Of a stretch of 62,923 nt of DNA, positions 8,855-16,172 are shown in pieces. Each line of letters starts with the position of its first letter. Positions within the stretch are counted from its first letter, which is position 1. The notes under the pieces were generated by a model. That model was not told where the DNA came from. It did not search any database and saw only the letters and a program-made list of their open reading frames with translations. Both the position numbers and the translations under genes were made by a program. This DNA is from Leptospira biflexa (GTDB taxonomy: Bacteria > Spirochaetota > Spirochaetia > Treponematales > Rectinemataceae), in NCBI GenBank assembly GCA_020721875.1, contig DYLX01000002.1, positions 17,050-79,972 on the forward strand, read 5' to 3'.

Positions 8855-10162
8855 TCACTGGCTCGGTACCGACGCCCCATGCAGCAGTTCCTTAGCACTT
8901 TCCATAAAATGATAAGCATCCTCGACAGTCTCAAAACTCGCTCTAAAGAAGGTAGGGCCTCCACCTCCACGCCCCCCGAACCGCGCCATCTCTGGTTTGA
9001 GTACTACCGCGAGAGCGGGAAAACCACCACCAGAGGGTGTCTCTACCACCACAGTTCTATCCGGAACAGAGAGCGCGAGCGCAGCCCTTCCTATCGTCGA
9101 GGCAGACCTGATCAGCATGATTGCCCTCTCCGCGTCTTCGTCCTCGAGGTTGAACATGAGGATAGAGGAGGCATCGTGTGATGCTGCTGCGAGCGCTACT
9201 GTGGTTTCTGCGCTCGCTTGCGCGTAGCGCTTGTACTTTTTATCGATATACGCGGCCTTCTCGATGCTCTCGGCAACCTTCGCGGCAAGATTTTCTACTC
9301 CGGTGTTCAAGAGCAGGGCCGCGCGCCGCGCTTCTTCGTATGCATGCGCGAGCACTTTGAGAGCGTGTGCGCCTGCAACAAAGTAGAGCCGCGTGTTGCC
9401 CTTGGAGCGCTCAACAGAAATGATTTTAAGGGCGCGAATCTGGCCTGTGCGCTCGACATGCGTGCCGCCACAAGGCGACCAGTCGTATCCGTCGATCTCA
9501 ACGACGCGGATTACCGCCTCATCTGCAGGCGGACGCTTTCTCAACCTGAACGATGCAACATCTTCCGGCGGACAATAGTGCACGGGCACGGGCACGTCGC
9601 GGGCGATCCACGCCTCGACCTTCGCCTCGATCTCGGTGAGTTTTAAATCGGCTGGATTCTGAGCGGATACATCGATAGTGCAGTACTCTTCGCCAAGATG
9701 AAACGAGAGTGTGTGGATGTTGTAGTCCTGTTCGAGCACTGCCGAAAGCAGGTGCTGGCCAGTGTGCTGCTGCGTATGATAGAGGCGGCGTGCGCCATCG
9801 AGGCGCAGGTGTACGGTTTCACCGACACGCAGCGCCGCCACTCCCTCTCCCAATACCGTGTGCCATATATCGCCGTCAATTTCCTGCACATCGACCACCA
9901 GAGCAGAGCCGATCCAGCCGAGATCTGGCGGCTGGCCGCCACCCTCGGGGTAGAAAATGGTCGCATCGAGCCGCACTTTTGCCCGCATCGTGCTCAGGTT
10001 GTGCGCATCGCCGCTGGCAGCGGATGCGGCTACATGACCAGCGCCGCGGTTATTATCGCCTGCCTTGCCTTCCATGCGCACCATTTCAAGCACTTTTGCG
10101 TCGAATTCAGTCCTCGATGGATCTTGATAGAATATGCGTTCATTTCGCGCTTCCGTGTTCAT
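8855..10162 (-). CDS. Alanyl-tRNA editing protein (AlaX type with DHHA1 domain)
   Basis: 435 residues. It is a free-standing version of the AlaRS editing and C-terminal domains and should hydrolyse Ser- or Gly-tRNA(Ala) in the cytosol. Residues 60-90 carry DATIFYPEGGGQPPDLG, the usual opening of the editing fold; zinc ligands are in HTQQHTGQHLLS (near 130) and SPCGGTHV (near 235). The last 150 residues form a DHHA1 domain ending in FGGRGGGGPTFFRA, the glycine-rich signature. No synthetase catalytic core is present. The start lies four bases after the smc stop, with AAAGGA inside the smc end, so it is the last gene of the smc transcript. Confidence 0.92.
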   Translation of the reverse strand: MNTEARNERIFYQDPSRTEFDAKVLEMVRMEGKAGDNNRGAGHVAASAASGDAHNLSTMRAKVRLDATIFYPEGGGQPPDLGWIGSALVVDVQEIDGDIWHTVLGEGVAALRVGETVHLRLDGARRLYHTQQHTGQHLLSAVLEQDYNIHTLSFHLGEEYCTIDVSAQNPADLKLTEIEAKVEAWIARDVPVPVHYCPPEDVASFRLRKRPPADEAVIRVVEIDGYDWSPCGGTHVERTGQIRALKIISVERSKGNTRLYFVAGAHALKVLAHAYEEARRAALLLNTGVENLAAKVAESIEKAAYIDKKYKRYAQASAETTVALAAASHDASSILMFNLEDEDAERAIMLIRSASTIGRAALALSVPDRTVVVETPSGGGFPALAVVLKPEMARFGGRGGGGPTFFRASFETVEDAYHFMESAKELLHGASVPSQ

Positions 10163-10166
10163 CGAA

Positions 10167-13136
10167 CTATCCTTTCATCTCACCAGCACTCGCAGTAGTC
10201 GCGCTGTCAGATCCAGGAGCTAGTGAAGCCGCAGCCGCGTGTTCCAAAGCGCCGCTCAGCTGCGCATCATCGAGTTGGCGGCCATCCTCGTACTCAACCT
10301 CTTCTTCGGCGAAAGATTCTTCGTGGTTGTAGACAGGCCGTACAATGCCGTTGTCATCCTGTACGCGTATTGCGATGGCCTTGGTCACGCCCGACTCTTC
10401 CATTGTGACACCGAGCAGCGTGTCCGCGCAGGCGACAGTCTTTTTGTTATGCGTGATCACGATGAACTGGCTTGTGGTACCGAACTCTCTCAGTAAATTA
10501 ACGAGCTGGATAATGTTACCCTCATCGAGGGCGGCGTCGATTTCATCGAGAAAACAGAAAGGAGAGGGTTTTACCATATATGTGGCAAAGAGCAACGCGA
10601 TTGCGGTGAGTGTCCGCTCACCCCCCGACAGCAGCGAGATATTCTCAAGCTTCTTGCCAGGGGGCTGCGCGTAGATCTCGATGCCGCTCTCCAGTACATG
10701 GTCTGAATCCTGAAGGCGCAGCTCCGCCCGCCCCCCACCGAAGAGGCGTCGAAACATATTGTGGAAATTTTTCTTGATGCGATTGTAGGTATCAACAAAG
10801 AGCTGCGCGCTCTCCGTGCGGATTTCATCGGTGATCCGGACGAGATCGGTACGAGCCTTTACGAGGTCTTCGAATTGTCCCGTAAGAAAATCGTAACGTT
10901 GCCTCACCTCTTCAAACTCTTCCGGCGCCATGAGGTTGACCGAACCGAGAGCGGAGAGAGAGCCCTTATAAGAGGCCAAAAGCTCACGGATCTCCGAAAG
11001 CGGCTTGCGTATATCGTACATCCGCGTCTCAAAAGCAAGGAGATCACGCGAGTAGAGCTCTGTAAAGGTATCCTTGAGCGTGCGTATTTCGGTTTCGCTC
11101 TGTGCGATAGCCATGTGCAGGCTCTCGAGATCGCTTTGGATACTCTGGAGTTTTTGATCGAGTTCTGCCGATTCCTTGCGCTTCTCTGCGAGGTCGGCGG
11201 TGTGCTGACTAATAGTAGTCTCAAGCTCGTTCATATTCTCGGAGAGCTTTCTGCCTTTGCGTTCGATCTCAGCAAGCTCTTCCTCGAGCGTCTCGATTTC
11301 ATCATCGAGTTCGGAAAGCCTCTTCCGCTCGCCTGAGAGTTCGTTTGCGATCTCGCGGCGGTATGCTTCCTGCCCGGCGATTTCCCGCCGCAGCACGGAG
11401 AGCGCGTCCTGAGCGGCCTCCATCTGTGCCTGAATTTTCGTCTTTTCGAGCCTGGCTTCTTCGAGCGTCTTGCGATAGGTCTCAATTTTCTTACCCAAGT
11501 CGCCGTTTCGCCCCGAAAGACTCTGATTCTCTGCCTCGAGTTTTTTCAACCTCTCCTGAAGCGCGAGAATCGCCGCATCGATCCGACGCTTCTGCGTCAT
11601 CACACCCTCCGGCGCGACAAGCTCATTGAGGAAGGTGGGCGCAATGGAGATGTACTGAAGAAAATCCCGATCGAGACTCTTGGAGCGCTCCGAGAGGGCA
11701 TGCAGCTCCGAACCCAGCCTTTCGATTTCTTCGATGCGATCCTGCGCACCCAAGGTTGAGGCGAAATGCGCGTAGTCCTGAAGCCTGTCTGCACGAGCCG
11801 CGATGGCTCGGGAAATTTCTGCGATGTGTTCCTTTATCCGCGTTTCGAGGTTCTGGCGCTCATCCGCCATAGACTCGGACTGACGCAAGCGTTCGTCGAC
11901 GAGCTGGGCGATTCGTTCCGTAATCGTGTCGAGCTCTTCCCTGAGTTTCGAAGTTTTTTCCCCAATCTCTCTCGACTCGCTGGTGTTGTGTCGAATACTT
12001 TCTTCGTTGGCCTTCACCGCGAGCGCCGCGGCTGATATGTTCTCATCGAATGTTTTTATATTCGCCTCTACCTCGCGGATGCGCGCGCGATAGCCCGCGT
12101 ACTCCGCTTCGCGATCGCCCTCTTCGTCCTGAAGGGCCTCTATTTTCGAGGCGATGGCTCTATCGCGCCCCTCGAGCTGCTCGATCTTGGCCTTAAGCTC
12201 CCTCTGCCGCTCCGCAAAGAGCGTCTTCTGCTTTTCCTTACCATTCTTTTCGACCGCAAGCCCATAGAGGAGCTTCTGCATCTCGACGAGTTTGGCCTCG
12301 AGCTCATTGACAAGATCGAGCCCCTGCGACATCGACCGGCTCATGCGCTCCACACGCTGCATGAGCTCCTCACGCTCATGCTTCTTCTGCTCAAAAAGCG
12401 CACTGTTTCGATCGCGATCGCGGACAAATTGTCTGAGCCGTACGAGGTAAAGATCGAGTTCAGTCTCGAAAATTCTTTCCTTGAGTTTGCGGTATTGTGT
12501 GGTTTTTTCAGCCTGAGCCTTGAGCGATTCGTACGAGTGCTTTACCTCGTGCACGATACTCTCGATCTGACGCATATTCTCTTCGGTTTTGGCGAGCTTG
12601 AGTTCAGCTTCCCGCGCGCGGGCTTTGTGCTTCGTAATACCAGCAGCCTCTTCGAAGAGGTAACGTCTGTCCTCAGGCTTGGAAGAAAGCACCTGATCGA
12701 TGCGGCCTTGTTCCATCACCGAGTAGGCCGATTTGCCGATGCCCGTATCCCAGAAGAGCTCACGTACTTCTTTCAGTTTTGATTGTCTACCGTTGATGAA
12801 ATATTCATTCTCTCCCGAGCGATAGAGCCTCCTCTTGACTTCAATTTCCGGCACATCAAGCGGCAGCGCACCTCCGTCGTTGCTCATGGTAATCGTCACT
12901 TCGGCGACCGAGAGCGGCTTGCGATTTTCGGTGCCATTGAAGATGATGTCGCTCATCGATTCCGCGCGGAGGCTTCGCGGCGACTGTTCTCCAACAACCC
13001 ATTTGATTGAATCGACAATATTGGACTTCCCGCAGCCATTCGGTCCCAGCAAGGCTGAAATTCCCTGCGAAAACTCGATGCGCACCTTGTCCGCGAAGGA
13101 TTTAAATCCGAATATCTCTAGACTCTTCAGATACAC
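10167..13136 (-). CDS. smc: Chromosome segregation SMC protein, short form without a recognisable hinge
   Basis: 989 residues from GTG 13136 (YLKSLEIFGFKSFADK), preceded by AAGGA; the longer frame upstream reads through a terminator and is rejected. SMC organises and segregates the chromosome. The N-terminal ATPase half has Walker A GPNGCGKSN at 31-39 and the Q-loop region RIDQVLSSKPEDRR; the C-terminal half has signature LSGGERTLTA near 835 and Walker B FCFLDEIDAALD near 860. Both coiled-coil arms (about 170-470 and 520-770) are intact. Between them, where a hinge of about 150 residues is expected, I see only a short non-coil stretch (FLQYISIAPTFLNELVAPEG, near 490). Bacterial SMC is usually about 1,170-1,190 residues. 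The C-terminus adds an acidic, alanine-rich tail. Confidence 0.93.
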   Translation of the reverse strand: MYLKSLEIFGFKSFADKVRIEFSQGISALLGPNGCGKSNIVDSIKWVVGEQSPRSLRAESMSDIIFNGTENRKPLSVAEVTITMSNDGGALPLDVPEIEVKRRLYRSGENEYFINGRQSKLKEVRELFWDTGIGKSAYSVMEQGRIDQVLSSKPEDRRYLFEEAAGITKHKARAREAELKLAKTEENMRQIESIVHEVKHSYESLKAQAEKTTQYRKLKERIFETELDLYLVRLRQFVRDRDRNSALFEQKKHEREELMQRVERMSRSMSQGLDLVNELEAKLVEMQKLLYGLAVEKNGKEKQKTLFAERQRELKAKIEQLEGRDRAIASKIEALQDEEGDREAEYAGYRARIREVEANIKTFDENISAAALAVKANEESIRHNTSESREIGEKTSKLREELDTITERIAQLVDERLRQSESMADERQNLETRIKEHIAEISRAIAARADRLQDYAHFASTLGAQDRIEEIERLGSELHALSERSKSLDRDFLQYISIAPTFLNELVAPEGVMTQKRRIDAAILALQERLKKLEAENQSLSGRNGDLGKKIETYRKTLEEARLEKTKIQAQMEAAQDALSVLRREIAGQEAYRREIANELSGERKRLSELDDEIETLEEELAEIERKGRKLSENMNELETTISQHTADLAEKRKESAELDQKLQSIQSDLESLHMAIAQSETEIRTLKDTFTELYSRDLLAFETRMYDIRKPLSEIRELLASYKGSLSALGSVNLMAPEEFEEVRQRYDFLTGQFEDLVKARTDLVRITDEIRTESAQLFVDTYNRIKKNFHNMFRRLFGGGRAELRLQDSDHVLESGIEIYAQPPGKKLENISLLSGGERTLTAIALLFATYMVKPSPFCFLDEIDAALDEGNIIQLVNLLREFGTTSQFIVITHNKKTVACADTLLGVTMEESGVTKAIAIRVQDDNGIVRPVYNHEESFAEEEVEYEDGRQLDDAQLSGALEHAAAASLAPGSDSATTASAGEMKG

Positions 13137-13155
13137 AAGGCAATTCCTTTTCAAG

Positions 13156-13202
13156 CAAAATAAAGAGCACCCGCAGATGCGCTCGCGCGCCGCAGGTGCT
13201 CT
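13156..13202 (-). terminator. Rho-independent terminator after the HTH-EIIA gene
   Basis: Read on the minus strand, AGAGCACC (13202-13195) pairs perfectly with GGTGCTCT (13171-13164) and is followed by TTTATTTT. It lies between the HTH-EIIA stop and the smc start, so smc probably has additional or read-through transcription. It also rules out the longer N-terminus for smc. Confidence 0.75.
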
Positions 13203-13220
13203 CACATCGATGGTACGCGG

Positions 13221-13874
13221 TTATTGATCCTGCTGAATCAACAAATCGTAGGCTTCCTGGGCCGTCTTGCAGCCAAGGAGGCTGTCCCGCAGCTCAACTA
13301 CTTTGAGGCGCGCGGAGAAGAAGGAGAGCGTCTGCAGATAGTACGCATGTTGATTATATGCCGCCGCGATCATAAACAGAAGACGTACCGGCATATCGTC
13401 GAGTGGCTGAAAGTCCGCGATGTCACAGCGGGAGATGCCAATGGACACCACGAGATCCGTTACCGAGTTGAGGCGTACATGAGGAATCGCGATTCCCTTA
13501 CCGATCGCGGTGCTCATGAGGTCTTCTCTGCGGAGGATTTCTGAGATGAGTTCCTGTTTATTCTTAATCTGCGGCGCTGAAGAGAGATTCTCAGCGAGCG
13601 CAATGAGAGCGTCTCGCTTGGAAGGATAGTTGAGGAAAAGAATTCTGTCAGGTGAAATGATATTCTGGATTTTTACACTGCTGATGAGCGCGACCGGCCT
13701 GTTTGAGGAAAGACGCTCATTAACCCATCGCTCAATTTCGCTCTTTTTGAATCTCCAGACCGTGCCAATTTTCCCGGATGGTATCTCGCCTTTCTGGGCC
13801 CAGTCGTACACTGTCCTCTCAGAAACACGCAAGTACTTCGCTACTTCTTCAATGGTCAGGATATCGTCATCCAT
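13221..13874 (-). CDS. Excisionase-type helix-turn-helix fused to PTS EIIA domain
   Basis: 217 residues; GGAGGGG precedes the ATG by eight bases. Residues 1-60 are a MerR/excisionase-like DNA-binding domain (LTIEEVAKYLRVSERTVYDWAQKGEIPSGKIGTVWRF). Residues 72-217 are a fructose/nitrogen-type EIIA domain with phosphorylatable His near 132 in GIAIPHVRL. No EIIB, EIIC, HPr or enzyme I is nearby, so this is more likely a phosphorylation-controlled transcription regulator than a sugar-transport component. The function is inferred from the fusion; target genes are unknown. It has its own promoter and terminator and sits between recX and smc. Confidence 0.88.
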   Translation of the reverse strand: MDDDILTIEEVAKYLRVSERTVYDWAQKGEIPSGKIGTVWRFKKSEIERWVNERLSSNRPVALISSVKIQNIISPDRILFLNYPSKRDALIALAENLSSAPQIKNKQELISEILRREDLMSTAIGKGIAIPHVRLNSVTDLVVSIGISRCDIADFQPLDDMPVRLLFMIAAAYNQHAYYLQTLSFFSARLKVVELRDSLLGCKTAQEAYDLLIQQDQ

Positions 13875-13908
13875 GCAATGCGCCCCTCCGGCTTGAAATT
13901 TATGACAT

Positions 13909-13938
13909 ATTATTGAATCTAGTTGTAAGGTCTGTCAA
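13909..13938 (-). promoter_or_regulatory. Sigma-70 promoter of the HTH-EIIA gene
   Basis: On the minus strand TTGACA (13938-13933), an 18-base spacer and AATAAT (13914-13909, five of six to consensus). The -10 is 35 bases before the ATG, leaving room for the Shine-Dalgarno GGAGGGG. Confidence 0.65.
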
Positions 13939-13967
13939 GTATAGGAAAATAGTATTTTTTCTATTTC

Positions 13968-14816
13968 TCATTTTTCGGTATTTCCCAAGGATTCGAGGTA
14001 GGCATCGATGGCCTTTCCAGGAAAGCCCATGCGCGTAAGGTGGGCGCGGAGCATGCTCCTGAGATTGCCTTCCCTGACATGCGGTATTTCGCCAGCATAC
14101 GGATTGTCAAAAGAATCTTTCTGTTCAGACACCTGCCGAGATCGCTGAATGGCTTTTTTTGTGCGCTTGAGCATTTGTTCGGCGCTCTTTTTCACCGCCT
14201 GTACCATGTCGTCCTCTTCAATACCTTCGACTGCCTCCGCCATGATGCGTTTTTGGCTCTCGAAGAGTCCTACTCGCTGCCATGCAATCTGCTGAACTCT
14301 CAAAAGTCCCTGACCGCGCTTTACACTGTGGGCCTGCAGGAGCATCCTCACGTAGCGGACATCGTCGATATACCCCACTTTGCACATCCAGGACACAGCG
14401 GCGCGCGCGATCTCCGCCGCAAACCCTTTATGAACCAACTTCTCATACATTTGGCGCGTCCCCTGCTCCGCGCGCGCCGCAATCTGCGCCGCATAGAACC
14501 GTGCATGGCGCAGCGCGTCGAGCTGGGCCAGTATCCCCACTTGCTCTTCGGTGAGTTCAGCCTCAGGCCAGAGGGTAAGGGTTGCCTTCGCATCAACGTC
14601 GCTGGCCCGGCCACCCTCATTTTCGCGCGCCCTACCATCTTCATCGTCGCGCCACCGGCCATTCTCAACGCCACGCGCCCGGCCTGGCACCCGCTCTATT
14701 GCGACACCGAGCAGCTTCGCGTCCACCGCGTCAACAAAAAACAAAAGACCTCCTGAGACCGCCACTTCGAGCGATCCGGAGGCCTTTTCGCGAACAGCTT
14801 CAATCCGCGAAACCAT
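13968..14816 (-). CDS. recX: Regulatory protein RecX
   Basis: 282 residues, longer than the usual 150-270. RecX binds RecA filaments and limits recombination. The family core lies in the second half: ALRHARFYAAQIAARAEQGTRQMYEKLVHKGF, then AVSWMCKVGYIDDVRYVRMLLQ with the conserved YIDD, then GLLRVQQIAWQRVG. The first 90 residues include a low-complexity Gly/Arg/Asp/Glu stretch (GRARGVENGRWRDDEDGR) not typical of the family. The ATG is three bases after the rpsI stop, so it is translated from the ribosomal-protein mRNA, not next to recA as in many bacteria. Confidence 0.82.
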   Translation of the reverse strand: MVSRIEAVREKASGSLEVAVSGGLLFFVDAVDAKLLGVAIERVPGRARGVENGRWRDDEDGRARENEGGRASDVDAKATLTLWPEAELTEEQVGILAQLDALRHARFYAAQIAARAEQGTRQMYEKLVHKGFAAEIARAAVSWMCKVGYIDDVRYVRMLLQAHSVKRGQGLLRVQQIAWQRVGLFESQKRIMAEAVEGIEEDDMVQAVKKSAEQMLKRTKKAIQRSRQVSEQKDSFDNPYAGEIPHVREGNLRSMLRAHLTRMGFPGKAIDAYLESLGNTEK

Positions 14817-14819
14817 GCA

Positions 14820-15218
14820 TTAGCGTTTCGAGAACTGGAATCTTCGACGAGCGCCGCGCTGGCCGTATTTCTTGCGCTCAACCATACGTGGGTCTCGGGT
14901 GAGGAGCCCATTCGCCTTGAGTGAAATGTGATTGGCAGGATCGATCTGCGAGAGTGCTCGGGAGAGACCGTGAGCGCATGCACCTGCCTGGCCGGTCGGA
15001 CCGCCGCCAACCACCGTGATGAACGCGTCGAATTTATTCTCGCTATCAGTCACCTGAAGCGGCTTGCGCACCTGGCTCACGAGAGTTTCAACGGGGAAAT
15101 ATTCTTTGAGCTCTTTCTGATTGACGATGATTTTACCTGAACCCTCGCGAAGAAACACTCTCGCGATTGCGCATTTGCGGCGTCCGGTTCCGATTCCAAG
15201 ATTGATATTCTTAACCAT
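14820..15218 (-). CDS. rpsI: 30S ribosomal protein S9
   Basis: 132 residues from ATG 15218, set by GGAAGGG six bases upstream; an upstream start at 15239 lies inside the rplM end. S9 sits in the head of the small subunit with its C-terminal tail reaching the P-site tRNA. Diagnostic features: [19 protein letters not shown] at the N-terminus, [21 protein letters not shown] in the middle, and the basic tail RRRFQFSKR. It follows rplM by 17 bases, the standard rplM-rpsI pair. Confidence 0.98.
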   Translation of the reverse strand: MVKNINLGIGTGRRKCAIARVFLREGSGKIIVNQKELKEYFPVETLVSQVRKPLQVTDSENKFDAFITVVGGGPTGQAGACAHGLSRALSQIDPANHISLKANGLLTRDPRMVERKKYGQRGARRRFQFSKR

Positions 15219-15235
15219 TTCGTTTCCCTTCCTGA

Positions 15236-15664
15236 TCAAAGTTCGATGGCGATTGGCGTTTGCGCCACGTGCGGGTGCTCGGCTCCGGCATAAACCTTGA
15301 CATTCTTGAACAGCTTACGCCCAAGGGGGCCCTTGGGGAGCATACCACGGATTGCAATTTCGAGAGGCGATACAGGATTTCGTTCCATGAGCTCACTGAA
15401 CGTATAATCTTTGAGTCCGCCGGGAAATCCGGTGTGGTGATAGTACATTTTGTTCTGGCGCTTTCTACCGGTAATCGCAGCTTTTTCCGCATTAATCACA
15501 ATAACATAATCGCCAGTCTCTTGGCTTGGCGTGTAAGTTGGCTTATTCTTTCCTCTCAGAATTGAAGCGACTTTCGCTGCAACACGGCCAAGGGGTTTGC
15601 CGGATGCATCGATGATGTACCATTTGCGCTCAGCTGTCGCTGCAGTAACGAATACAGTCTTCAT
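15236..15664 (-). CDS. rplM: 50S ribosomal protein L13
   Basis: 142 residues, the normal L13 length. L13 is an early assembly protein of the large subunit. Motifs: [61 protein letters not shown] and [20 protein letters not shown]. It leads the rplM-rpsI-recX transcript, with a perfect TTGACA about 75 bases upstream of the ATG. Confidence 0.98.
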   Translation of the reverse strand: MKTVFVTAATAERKWYIIDASGKPLGRVAAKVASILRGKNKPTYTPSQETGDYVIVINAEKAAITGRKRQNKMYYHHTGFPGGLKDYTFSELMERNPVSPLEIAIRGMLPKGPLGRKLFKNVKVYAGAEHPHVAQTPIAIEL

Positions 15665-15712
15665 CTATGTATACCTTCACCTTATTGTGGAGTATTCCAA
15701 AATTGCGCGTGC

Positions 15713-15741
15713 ATATTCCCACAGATTGAGGAATCTGTCAA
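15713..15741 (-). promoter_or_regulatory. Promoter of rplM-rpsI-recX with an inverted repeat in the spacer
   Basis: Minus strand: TTGACA (15741-15736), 17 bases, GAATAT (15718-15713, three of six). The spacer holds a perfect inverted repeat CAGATT-CCTC-AATCTG (15737-15722). The -35 is convincing; the -10 is weak; the repeat could be an operator. Confidence 0.5.
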
Positions 15742-15763
15742 GCATCTCTTTATTGTAAACAGC

Positions 15764-16024
15764 TTATTCCTTTTTTTCTTCGGATTCTTCCTGAGAACCT
15801 TCAGTAGACTCGTTCTTTTCCTTCTCTTCCTCTTTTTTCTCTTCAATCTTGTCTTTGATGTCAGCGATTCCAATAAATACCGCCAGCGCGCCGATCAGTA
15901 CCGCGAGCACGGGAATCGCACCTCTCAGGAATGCAAGTACATCTCCCCACCAGCCAAGAATTCCCGGCAACACCATGAGTACCGCAACAACAATAAGCCC
16001 AACACCTACGAGCAATGCAGTCAT
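15764..16024 (-). CDS. Small membrane protein with charged C-terminal tail
   Basis: 86 residues, start supported by AAAGGAGAGGAAG directly upstream. Two hydrophobic helices (about 3-22 and 30-52) are separated by GILGWWGDVLAFLRG and followed by a strongly charged Lys/Glu tail of about 30 residues. I recognise no family; similar short two-helix proteins are common in spirochaetes. It sits immediately upstream of the rplM promoter and is divergent from the RNase gene at 16173. Confidence 0.7.
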   Translation of the reverse strand: MTALLVGVGLIVVAVLMVLPGILGWWGDVLAFLRGAIPVLAVLIGALAVFIGIADIKDKIEEKKEEEKEKNESTEGSQEESEEKKE

Positions 16025-16137
16025 CTTCCTCTCCTTTTATTTTTGTATAATAATTTTCAAACAATCAGTTGCGCTCTGAAATCATTGAGCACTATATCAC
16101 AGGGCTTTGGGCTCCGCAACAGACTTGATATACACAC

Positions 16138-16166
16138 TTGAGTATCGGTACCTTTGAAGCTATAAA
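16138..16166 (+). promoter_or_regulatory. Promoter directly before the RNase II/R-family gene
   Basis: TTGAGT (16138-16143), exactly 17 bases, TATAAA (16161-16166, five of six), and ATG 16173 only six bases later. This fits a leaderless mRNA or, if the real start is ATG 16197, a short leader without Shine-Dalgarno sequence. Confidence 0.5.
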
Positions 16167-16172
16167 CAAGGC

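Noticed and set aside
13137..13205. N-terminal extension of smc to 13205
   Set aside because: The added residues would be translated through a terminator hairpin, and the family start YLKSLEIFGFKSF has its own Shine-Dalgarno site and GTG.
14040..14756. Plus-strand frame of 238 codons
   Set aside because: Antisense to recX; the product has no recognisable domain and no ribosome binding site.
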